Shown here in pieces: positions 1-5,425 of a stretch of 7,231 nt of DNA; within the stretch, counting starts at the first letter, position 1, and each line of letters opens with the position of its first letter. The translations under genes and the position numbers were made by a program. Source of the stretch: an uncultured Eubacteriales bacterium. GTDB lineage: Bacteria > Bacillota > Clostridia > Oscillospirales > Oscillospiraceae. The notes under the pieces are model-generated. The model searched no databases. It was given only the letters and a program-made list of their open reading frames with translations, and was not told the DNA's origin. The stretch spans positions 1 through 7,231 of the forward strand of contig CAKTSK010000051.1 of assembly GCA_934597725.1 (NCBI GenBank). The letters are read 5' to 3'.

Positions 1-11
1 GTGCTCTTTCT

Positions 12-193
12 CCTGCTTTCTCCAGAGAAAGCAGGCCCCGCCACGGGCAGTGGCCCCCCGGAGGTGGCACCTCCAACCGTCGTTGCCTACGGTAGGCAAA
101 TCCCCGCCGTGGAGCACGGCCCCCCGACCAACCCCGTTGGTTCCCGTCCCCCGAACCACAGCGGTTCGGCCAGCGGTGGCGTCAGCGCGCCAC
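12..193. repeat. Array of eight short hairpins, about 23-nt period, different stems
   Basis: Eight perfect inverted repeats follow one another almost without gaps. The arms are 12-21/26-35 (10 bp), 40-44/50-54 (5 bp), 60-65/69-74 (6 bp), 83-89/93-99 (7 bp), 106-111/115-120 (6 bp), 127-132/136-141 (6 bp), 151-157/163-169 (7 bp) and 176-181/188-193 (6 bp). Loops are 3-6 nt. Centres lie 20-26 nt apart (mean 23). About 58% of the bases are in stems. Stem sequences differ from one hairpin to the next, so this is a repeated shape and not a repeated sequence. Most linkers are runs of C on the plus strand (G on the minus strand). The last hairpin contains the GNAT stop codon, so the array lies at the 3' end of that transcript. 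No hairpin is followed by a T-run on either strand, so they are not ordinary terminators. The array may extend left of the window. It could be a structured RNA, a 3'-UTR element or a palindromic DNA element; I do not recognise the family. Confidence 0.75.
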
Positions 194-721
194 GCCCTCT
201 GTGTCCAGGATCTTTTCCAGACAGACCAGCCGCACCCCGGGAATGCCGTTAAAGGAGCATCCCACGATGGAGACCTCCGCGTACCCCAACCCCCGATACA
301 ACGCCCGCGCAGCGGCATTGCGCTCGTTGGTGTCCATGCGCAGACAGCGGCAGTGATGTGCCCGGGCATAGGACTCATAAAAGGCCACGAACCGGCTGCC
401 GCAGCCCCGGCCCTTGCGCTGGGGGTCCACCACCAGCGTGTGCAGGACCATCACGTCCTCCGGCGGCGCGGCGACCGTCCAGGCGGCCTGGTCGTATTCG
501 GGCACCTGCTCCTGGTTGATCTTGGCGGCGGCCACGATCACGCCGTCCTCCTCGGCTACGAACATGTCCCCGGTGCGGATGGACTCTGCCGCCGTCTGCC
601 GGGTGGGGTAGACCCCACGGACCCAGCCCACGGTGGACAGGCCGGCCTCCTCCTGGTCCAGAATGCGGTCATAGATGGCGGCGATCTGGTCCAGGTCGCC
701 GGGCTGTGCTTGTCGAAACAT
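182..721 (-). CDS. GNAT-family N-acetyltransferase
   Basis: A 179-aa cytoplasmic acyl-CoA-dependent N-acetyltransferase of unknown substrate. The fold is visible through motif A, where VMVLHTLVV (about residues 90-98) runs into the acetyl-CoA pyrophosphate loop Q101-R-K-G-R-G106. Motif B follows around residues 130-147 (DTN, then N135 to the LYRGLGY segment). The length is normal for a single-domain GNAT. The GVYPT stretch (36-40) and the C-terminal FNGIPGV and LEK segments recall a conserved Firmicutes GNAT subgroup, but this does not identify the substrate. I chose the ATG at 719-721 because a perfect AGGAGG lies 9 nt upstream (plus-strand 731-736); a longer reading from 763 has no such site. 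It is transcribed alone, divergently from the tagA cluster. Its stop codon falls inside the last hairpin of the 12-193 array, so the 3' end of its mRNA must be highly structured. Confidence 0.9.
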   Translation of the reverse strand: MFRQAQPGDLDQIAAIYDRILDQEEAGLSTVGWVRGVYPTRQTAAESIRTGDMFVAEEDGVIVAAAKINQEQVPEYDQAAWTVAAPPEDVMVLHTLVVDPQRKGRGCGSRFVAFYESYARAHHCRCLRMDTNERNAAARALYRGLGYAEVSIVGCSFNGIPGVRLVCLEKILDTEGVAR

Positions 722-753
722 GAGTGTCGTCCTCCTGTGGTCGTTTTGGGTCG

Positions 754-782
754 ATTGTACCACCGGGCGGCGCTGGCATCAA
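754..782 (-). promoter_or_regulatory. Predicted sigma-A promoter of the GNAT gene
   Basis: Read on the minus strand, TTGATG (777-782) and TACAAT (754-759) are separated by exactly 17 bp. The -10 box is preceded by TGG, giving an extended -10 element. It lies about 33 nt upstream of the chosen ATG and just upstream of the AGGAGG ribosome site. Expression was not tested; this is consensus matching only. Confidence 0.6.
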
Positions 783-820
783 GAGGGCAAAAAGGCCCGG
801 CATGGCTCCCATCCTGCCGA

Positions 821-849
821 TAGACAAACGAGACCGTTTGTGTTACAAT
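821..849 (+). promoter_or_regulatory. Predicted sigma-A promoter of the tagA-tmk-mltG cluster
   Basis: TAGACA (821-826) and TACAAT (844-849), each five of six to consensus, are separated by 17 bp. This is the best match upstream of the rightward cluster. A second overlapping possibility is TTGTGT (838-843) with TATACT (861-866), also 17 bp apart, so two start sites may exist. The region is clearly AT-richer than the flanking genes. No other convincing promoter was seen before 5286, so this one probably serves all five genes. Confidence 0.6.
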
Positions 850-854
850 AACAC
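824..854 (+). promoter_or_regulatory. Two overlapping inverted repeats on the promoter: candidate operators
   Basis: The first inverted repeat has 7-bp arms, ACAAACG (824-830) and CGTTTGT (835-841), around a 4-nt centre; it overlaps the -35 box and fills much of the spacer. The second has 6-bp arms, GTGTTA (840-845) and TAACAC (849-854), around CAA; it covers the -10 box. Palindromes on both core elements are the usual position for repressor binding. No regulator gene is in the window and I do not recognise the sequence of either site as a known operator. Confidence 0.4.
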
Positions 855-870
855 GGATTATATACTCCTG

Positions 871-887
871 CTGTCCCGCCGGGACAG
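871..887 (+). other. Hairpin in the tagA leader
   Basis: A perfect 7-bp stem, CTGTCCC (871-877) with GGGACAG (881-887), closes a 3-nt loop. It lies in the predicted 5' untranslated region, 11 nt before the GGGAG ribosome site. With no T-run behind it, it is not a terminator. It could stabilise the mRNA or influence translation of the tagA-like gene. Confidence 0.45.
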
Positions 888-907
888 AGGAACGACATGG
901 GAGATGC

Positions 908-1639
908 TTGACCGTGCGAAAAGAAATCCTGGGGGTCACCTTTGATGATCTGACCCTGGAAGAGGCGGTGGCCGCCGGGGAGACCCTGGCGGCAGGACCG
1001 GACTTTTCCTATGTGGTCACCCCCAACCCTGAGATCGTGAATATGGCCCGGCAGGCGGAAGACTACCGGAAACTGCTCAACCAGGCGGCCCTGGTCCTGC
1101 CCGACGGCATCGGCGTGGTCCACGCCGCCCGCATCCTGGGCACCCCCCTCCAGGGCAGGGTGCCGGGGATCGACTTCGCCGCCGGACTCATGGCGCGGCT
1201 GGCCCAGACCGGCGGCCGCCTCTTCCTGCTGGGCGCCAAGCCGGGGGTGGCCCAGCAGGCCGGGGAGAACCTGGCCCGGACCTATCCCGGCCTGTGCGTC
1301 TGCGGCACCCACCACGGCTATTTTGACGACAGCGCCCCGGTGGTGGAAGCCATTCGTGAGGCCCGGGCCGACGTGGTCTTTGTCTGCCTGGGCGCGCCCA
1401 AGCAGGAGCTGTGGATGGCCCGCTATGGCCCGGAGACCGGTGCCCACCTGATGGCCGGCCTGGGCGGCGTGCTGGACGTGTACGCCGGCAACGTCAAGCG
1501 AGCCCCGGCGGCCTGGCAGAAGCTGGGGCTGGAGTGGTGCTACCGCCTGCTCCACCAGCCCAGCCGGCTGGGCCGGATGGCTAAGCTGCCGCTGTTTCTG
1601 GTCTCAGCAGCCCGGGAGAAAGGCAGGCGAAAGGCATGA
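908..1639 (+). CDS. WecG/TagA/CpsF-family glycosyltransferase (GT26)
   Basis: A 243-aa glycosyltransferase of the family that adds N-acetylmannosamine (TagA) or its uronic acid (WecG) to lipid-linked GlcNAc at the membrane, in teichoic acid or surface polysaccharide synthesis. The sequence shows the family core: TPNPEIV (38-44), LPDGIG (64-69) with the likely catalytic base D66, R84 in the following GRVPG loop, a Rossmann-like FLLGAKPG (106-113), and APKQE (163-167). A basic C-terminal tail (RMAKL, then REKGRRKA) fits the membrane-binding appendage known for TagA. Start choice is uncertain: TTG at 908 lies only 4 nt behind GGGAG (899-903), whereas the in-frame GTG at 914 has a 10-nt spacing; the proteins differ by two residues. 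It heads the cluster and overlaps the next gene by 4 nt. No other teichoic acid genes are here, so acceptor and sugar remain open. Confidence 0.9.
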   Translation: MTVRKEILGVTFDDLTLEEAVAAGETLAAGPDFSYVVTPNPEIVNMARQAEDYRKLLNQAALVLPDGIGVVHAARILGTPLQGRVPGIDFAAGLMARLAQTGGRLFLLGAKPGVAQQAGENLARTYPGLCVCGTHHGYFDDSAPVVEAIREARADVVFVCLGAPKQELWMARYGPETGAHLMAGLGGVLDVYAGNVKRAPAAWQKLGLEWCYRLLHQPSRLGRMAKLPLFLVSAAREKGRRKA

Positions 1640-2319
1640 AGAAAGGCCGCTTGATCGTCATTGAGGGCACCGACGGGTCGGGGAAATCCACCCAGTTTGC
1701 CCGCCTGTGCCAGCGGGTCCGGCAGGAGGGCATCCCCTTTCAGCGGCTGGTGTTTCCCCAGTATGAAGAGGAATCCTCCGCCCTGCTGCGGATGTACCTG
1801 CGGGGAGAGTTCGGCCGGCGGCCCGAGGACGTGAACCCCTACGCCGCCTCCAGCTTCTACGCGGTGGACCGGTATGCCTCCTGGAAAAAAGTGTGGCAGC
1901 CCTGGTACACCGACGGCGGCCTGGTGCTGGCTGACCGCTACACCACCTCCAACGCCGTCCACCAGGGCGGAAAGGTCCCCCCGGACCAGCGCCCGGCCTT
2001 TTTCACCTGGCTGGCGGACTTTGAATACCGCCGCCTGGGCCTGCCGGAGCCTGACCTGGTCCTCTACCTGGACATGCCCACCCCCCAGGCCGTGGCCCTG
2101 CTGCGCCAGCGGGAGGCGGCCACCCACACCCAGGGGGACATCCACGAAACAGACAGCGCCTATCTGGCCCTGTGCCGGGAGACCGCCCGCCAGGCGGCGG
2201 ACCGGTACGGCTGGCGCACCGTGTCCTGCCTGGACCCGGCAGGGACCATACGGGGGATCGAGGAGATCCACCAGGAGATCTGGCAGGCGGTCCGCCCCCT
2301 GCTGGAAGCAAAGGAGTGA
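1636..2319 (+). CDS. tmk: Thymidylate kinase-like protein (dTMP kinase)
   Basis: A 227-aa nucleoside monophosphate kinase that should convert dTMP to dTDP with ATP, in DNA precursor supply. The P-loop is G11-T-D-G-S-G-K-S-T19. The segment DRY at 78-80 and the DRYTTSNAVHQGGK stretch at 100-113 match the substrate-binding DR and following motif of the family; a predicted strand LVLYLDMP follows. The usual bacterial EPGGT motif after the P-loop is absent; FPQYEEESSALLRMYLRGEF (40-59) stands in its place, closer to the FP-type arrangement of eukaryotic enzymes. This may therefore be a second, divergent kinase beside a canonical tmk elsewhere in the genome. The ATG overlaps the tagA stop (ATGA at 1636-1639), which implies translational coupling. 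The stop is directly preceded by the next gene's AAGGAG. The family is clear; the exact nucleotide preference is inferred. Confidence 0.83.
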   Translation: MKKGRLIVIEGTDGSGKSTQFARLCQRVRQEGIPFQRLVFPQYEEESSALLRMYLRGEFGRRPEDVNPYAASSFYAVDRYASWKKVWQPWYTDGGLVLADRYTTSNAVHQGGKVPPDQRPAFFTWLADFEYRRLGLPEPDLVLYLDMPTPQAVALLRQREAATHTQGDIHETDSAYLALCRETARQAADRYGWRTVSCLDPAGTIRGIEEIHQEIWQAVRPLLEAKE

Positions 2320-2325
2320 CACACC

Positions 2326-2916
2326 ATGGGAAAAGAAGTTTCCGAAGTGAAGAAGATCCTCCGCCAGCAGCTGCGCCAGGCGCTGGAGGAGATGACCCCC
2401 CAGGAGAAAGCCTGGTCCGACGAGCAGCTGATCCAGCGCTTTTTGGAGCATCCCAAGCTGGCCGGCGCCCAGACCGTCCTGCTCTACTGGGGCGTGGGCC
2501 AGGAAGTGGACACCAAGGGCCTCATCCAGACCCTGCTGGACCAGGGCAAGACCGTCTGCCTGCCCAAATGCCTGCCGGAACACCAGATGCAGGCCCAGAG
2601 CATCCGCAGCCTGGAGGACACCGCCCCCGACCGATACGGTATCCCCGCCCCCAAAGACCACTGCCCGGTGGTGGCCCGGGAGGACCTGGACCTCATCCTG
2701 GTCCCCGGCCTGTGCTTCGACAGCCAGGGCAACCGGCTGGGCCAGGGCGGCGGCTATTACGACCGCTATCTGGAAGACTATGAGGGCCTCACCCTGGGCC
2801 TGTGCCGGGAGGATTTCTTCCAGGTGAACCTCCCCCGGGAGCCCCTGGACGCCTGGGTGCGGATCGTGCTGACCGAGGAGGGCCAGGTGTGGCCCATGGC
2901 TCTGGACAGCGAGTAA
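2326..2916 (+). CDS. 5-formyltetrahydrofolate cyclo-ligase
   Basis: A 196-aa enzyme (MTHFS / YgfA / YqgN family) that uses ATP to convert 5-formyltetrahydrofolate to 5,10-methenyltetrahydrofolate, returning a storage folate to the one-carbon pool. The diagnostic block is at residues 127-147: PG, then FD at 131-132, RLGQGGGYYDR ending at 147. Basic residues K9-K10 and R13 near the N-terminus suit phosphate and substrate binding, and YGIPAP lies mid-protein as in relatives. The late motif normally close to EPHD reads EPLD at 172-175, a substitution in a variable position. Start ATG 2326 has AAGGAG (2311-2316) 9 nt upstream, touching the stop of the kinase gene; an in-frame GTG at 2347 is a less likely start. 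Its neighbour tmk also depends on folate chemistry upstream, since dTMP is made by a folate-using synthase, which may explain their pairing. Confidence 0.93.
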   Translation: MGKEVSEVKKILRQQLRQALEEMTPQEKAWSDEQLIQRFLEHPKLAGAQTVLLYWGVGQEVDTKGLIQTLLDQGKTVCLPKCLPEHQMQAQSIRSLEDTAPDRYGIPAPKDHCPVVAREDLDLILVPGLCFDSQGNRLGQGGGYYDRYLEDYEGLTLGLCREDFFQVNLPREPLDAWVRIVLTEEGQVWPMALDSE

Positions 2917-2924
2917 ATCAACCT

Positions 2925-2943
2925 GCGGGGCCCGCCGCCCCGC
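2925..2943 (+). other. Intergenic GC hairpin before mltG
   Basis: A perfect 7-bp stem, GCGGGGC (2925-2931) with GCCCCGC (2937-2943), closes a 5-nt loop in the 43-nt gap between the cyclo-ligase and mltG. It ends 4 nt before the mltG ribosome site (2948-2953). With no T-run it is unlikely to terminate fully; it may tune expression between the two genes or protect the mRNA. Confidence 0.5.
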
Positions 2944-2959
2944 TGTGAGGAGGCAAGCA

Positions 2960-4060
2960 ATGCAACGAGACACCAGAAGAAGACGGCCGGAGGAGCCCGA
3001 GCGCCGGGGATCGTCCCGCCGCAAAAACGACAAGCGCTCCCCGCTGTCCAACTCCATGCTGTACATCGTCATGGTCTGCGCCATCTCCATGGTCCTGGCG
3101 GCCCTGGGGTGGTCTCTGGCCAACGATATGCTGGCCCTGAACAAGGACAACACCACGGCCACCATTGTGGTGGAGGATGAAAAGGATTTTGGCAGCGTGG
3201 TGGATCAGCTGAAGAAAAACGACATCATCAACTACAAGGGGCTCTTCCGCCTCTTTGCGCTCTTCTCCGGGGGCAGCGACAAGATCACCCAGGGCACCTA
3301 TGTGCTGGACTCGGACATGGACTACCGGGCCATTCTGAACAACCTCGGCTCCAATTCCTCCAGCCGGAAGGAGGTCTCGGTGACCATCACCGAAGGACAG
3401 ACCGTCCGGCAGATCTTTGCCCTGCTGGAGAAAGAGGGCGTGTCCACCGTGGACAAGCTCAACGACATGGCAGCCAACCACGACTACGCCTTCTCCTTCC
3501 TGCAGGACATCCCCCTGGGAGACCCCACCCGGCTGGAAGGATACCTCTTCCCCGATACCTATGAGTTCTACATGGGCGAGGACCCCAAGTATGTCATCAA
3601 CAAGATGCTGGTGAACTTTGACGCCAAGGTCAACGACACCATCCGCCAGGAGATCTGGGACCAGGGCTACTCCATCGGAGAGATCCTCACCGTGGCCTCC
3701 ATGATCGAAAAAGAGACCGACGGCACCGACCGGGCCCGGATCGCCTCGGTCATCTACAACCGTCTGCGGAACACCAGCGGCGGCACGGCGGGGTACCTGC
3801 AGATCGACGCCACCATTCAGTATGTCCTGCCCGAGGGCCAGGTGGTCACCGAGGCCGACTACCAGGGAGTCCAAAGCCCGTACAACACCTACCTGCACAA
3901 GGGGATGCCCCCCGGCCCCATCGCCAACCCCGGCATGGAGTCCATCATGGCGGCCCTGAACCCCGAGAGCACCAACTACTATTATTACGCCCTGGGCGAC
4001 GACGGCGTGCACCACTTCTTCACCAACTACAACGACCATCAGGCCTTCCTGAACAGCTGA
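2960..4060 (+). CDS. mltG: Endolytic murein transglycosylase MltG (YceG-like)
   Basis: A 366-aa membrane-anchored lytic transglycosylase that cuts nascent glycan strands next to the peptidoglycan synthases and so limits strand length. A basic cytoplasmic N-terminus (residues 1-27, rich in R/K) is followed by one transmembrane helix (about 33-54) and an extracellular region. The family core is plain: VTITEGQTVRQI, EGYLFPDTYEF, the catalytic segment I249-E-K-E-T253 that carries the active-site glutamate, then VIYNRL, LQIDATIQY, YNTY, GMPPGPIANPG and a late HHFFTNYNDH. ATG 2960 is chosen because AGGAGG (2948-2953) lies 6 nt upstream; an upstream in-frame GTG at 2945 overlaps that ribosome site and cannot use it. 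The length is typical. The next gene starts 11 nt after the stop. In Bacillus subtilis, mltG (yrrL) also sits just before the U32 genes, so this order is ancestral. Confidence 0.95.
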   Translation: MQRDTRRRRPEEPERRGSSRRKNDKRSPLSNSMLYIVMVCAISMVLAALGWSLANDMLALNKDNTTATIVVEDEKDFGSVVDQLKKNDIINYKGLFRLFALFSGGSDKITQGTYVLDSDMDYRAILNNLGSNSSSRKEVSVTITEGQTVRQIFALLEKEGVSTVDKLNDMAANHDYAFSFLQDIPLGDPTRLEGYLFPDTYEFYMGEDPKYVINKMLVNFDAKVNDTIRQEIWDQGYSIGEILTVASMIEKETDGTDRARIASVIYNRLRNTSGGTAGYLQIDATIQYVLPEGQVVTEADYQGVQSPYNTYLHKGMPPGPIANPGMESIMAALNPESTNYYYYALGDDGVHHFFTNYNDHQAFLNS

Positions 4061-4071
4061 GGTGCCGGCAG

Positions 4072-5286
4072 ATGAAGAAACGAATGGAACTGCTGTCCCC
4101 GGCAGGGGACTGGGAACGGTTGGAAATGGCCATTGCCTATGGCGCCGACGCGGTGTATCTGGCCGGCGACACCTTCGGGATGCGGTCCTTTGCCGGGAAC
4201 TTCTCCCAGCAGGAGCTGCTGGACGCCGCCCGGCTGTGCCGGGCCAAGGGCGTGGACCTGCATGTGACGTGCAACACCATGCCCCGCAACGACGAGGTGG
4301 CCCGGCTGCCCCAGTGGCTGGAGCTGCTGGAGGAGGCCGGCGTCACCGCCGTCATCCTGGCCGACGTGGGGGTGCTGGCCCTGGCCAAGCAGTATGCCCC
4401 CCATGTGAAGATCCACATCAGCACCCAGGCCAGCATCGTCAACCATCAGGCCGCCCGGGCCTGGCACGACCTGGGGGCCGACCGGGTGATCCTGGCCCGG
4501 GAGCTGTCCTTGGACGAGATCGCGGAGATCCGGGCCAAGACCCCCCGGGAGCTGGAGATCGAGACCTTTGCCCACGGGGCCATGTGCGTGTCCTACTCGG
4601 GCCGGTGCCTGCTGTCCAACTACATGACCGGCCGGGACGCCAACCGAGGGGCCTGCGCCCAGCCCTGCCGGTACCAGTATGCGCTGGTGGAGGAGAAGCG
4701 GCCGGGGGAGTATTTCCCCATTGAGGAGGACGACCGGGGGACCTACATCATGAACTCCCGGGACATGTGCATGATCGACCACCTGCCCGACCTGCTGGCC
4801 GCCGGGGTGGACTCGGTGAAGATCGAGGGCCGGGCCAAGTCGGCCTATTACGCCGCCATCGTCACCGGGGCCTACCGCCACGGCATCGACGCCGCCCTGG
4901 CCGGGGTCCCCCTGGACCCGGTGTGGCGGGACGAGGTGGAAAAGGTCAGCCACCGGCACTACTCCACCGGCTTTTTCTACGGCCAGCCCGGCCAGTATAC
5001 CCAGAACGCCCGGTACATCCGGGACTGGCAGGTGCTGGCGGTGATCCAGTCCTGCGACGAAACGGGGCTTGCCACCGCCTCCCTGCGGAACAAGTTCGCC
5101 CGGGGAGACGAGATCCAGCTGGTGGGGCCTTCGGTCGCGCCGGTGACCTTCTCCGCGCCCCAGATGGCCGACGAGACCGGCGCGCCCCTGGACGAGCCCC
5201 GGCATCCGCAGATGACCTTCCAGATCCAGCTGCCCTGTTACGCGCCGCCGCTGTCCTTTTTGCGGGCCTGTCGGGAGAACTCCTGA
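4072..5286 (+). CDS. U32-family protein, YrrO/TrhP-like (tRNA U34 hydroxylation)
   Basis: A 404-aa protein of peptidase family U32. Despite the name, characterised relatives (TrhP of E. coli, YrrN/YrrO of B. subtilis) are needed for prephenate-dependent formation of 5-hydroxyuridine at the tRNA wobble position. The N-terminus, ELLSPAGDWERLEMAI then GADAVYL, is typical. The U32 signature lies at 164-182: ETFAHGAMC ending at C172, then SGRC with C179. C195 and C199 follow in GACAQPC, giving the four conserved cysteines expected to hold an iron-sulfur cluster. SVKIEGRAKS closes the catalytic part, and a smaller C-terminal beta-rich domain (about residues 320-400) matches U32_C. The ATG at 4072 has only a modest GAGGTG-like ribosome site touching the mltG stop, suggesting coupled translation. 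It is the last gene before a strong terminator. A true peptidase role is the main alternative. Confidence 0.9.
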   Translation: MKKRMELLSPAGDWERLEMAIAYGADAVYLAGDTFGMRSFAGNFSQQELLDAARLCRAKGVDLHVTCNTMPRNDEVARLPQWLELLEEAGVTAVILADVGVLALAKQYAPHVKIHISTQASIVNHQAARAWHDLGADRVILARELSLDEIAEIRAKTPRELEIETFAHGAMCVSYSGRCLLSNYMTGRDANRGACAQPCRYQYALVEEKRPGEYFPIEEDDRGTYIMNSRDMCMIDHLPDLLAAGVDSVKIEGRAKSAYYAAIVTGAYRHGIDAALAGVPLDPVWRDEVEKVSHRHYSTGFFYGQPGQYTQNARYIRDWQVLAVIQSCDETGLATASLRNKFARGDEIQLVGPSVAPVTFSAPQMADETGAPLDEPRHPQMTFQIQLPCYAPPLSFLRACRENS

Positions 5287-5317
5287 CCGGCGGCAGCACG
5301 AGAACGAAAGAACGAAC

Positions 5318-5361
5318 CACCGGCGCCGCTGCCCTGCCGCAGCGGCGCCGGTGTCCGTTTT
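5318..5361 (+). terminator. Rho-independent terminator of the tagA-U32 cluster
   Basis: A perfect 14-bp GC-rich stem (5318-5331 with 5340-5353) closes an 8-nt loop and is followed by TCCGTTTT (5354-5361). The stem is very strong; the T-run is short and begins late. It starts 32 nt after the U32 stop and precedes a new promoter, which marks the end of the first transcription unit. Confidence 0.85.
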
Positions 5362-5373
5362 GCCAGCCGCGCC

Positions 5374-5392
5374 TTGACAGAGGTGGTATAAT
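5374..5392 (+). promoter_or_regulatory. Extended -10 promoter for the small membrane protein and M23 genes
   Basis: A perfect TATAAT (5387-5392) is preceded by TGG (5384-5386), an extended -10 element able to work without a good -35. A perfect TTGACA (5374-5379) lies only 7 bp upstream, too close to act as its -35. No good hexamer lies 16-18 bp upstream. The start of the next gene is 34 nt downstream behind a GGAGGAG ribosome site, the right distance for a short leader. Confidence 0.6.
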
Positions 5393-5425
5393 GAACGAAA
5401 TCCCATCCGGAGAGGAGGAGGCGCG

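Noticed and set aside
12..35. Ordinary terminator of the GNAT gene
   Set aside because: The 10-bp hairpin is not followed by a T-run on the minus strand; the sequence after it is AGAAAGAGCAC.
12..193. CRISPR array
   Set aside because: There is no repeated sequence: the palindromes all differ and linkers are only 4-9 nt, far shorter than spacers.
1..252. Plus-strand open frame over the hairpin array and GNAT 3' end
   Set aside because: It is proline/glycine-rich because of the C-runs, has no ribosome site in view, and opposes a clear gene over its last 70 nt.
722..763. Fourteen extra N-terminal codons for the GNAT protein
   Set aside because: They would include the AGGAGG site and the predicted -10 box, and the GNAT fold begins right at the internal methionine.
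2925..2943. Terminator between the cyclo-ligase and mltG
   Set aside because: GC stem without a T-run, and the mltG ribosome site begins 4 nt later with no new promoter seen.
1540..3165. A 541-codon minus-strand open frame opposite tmk and the cyclo-ligase
   Set aside because: Same shadow effect of high GC at third positions; no domain is recognisable in it.
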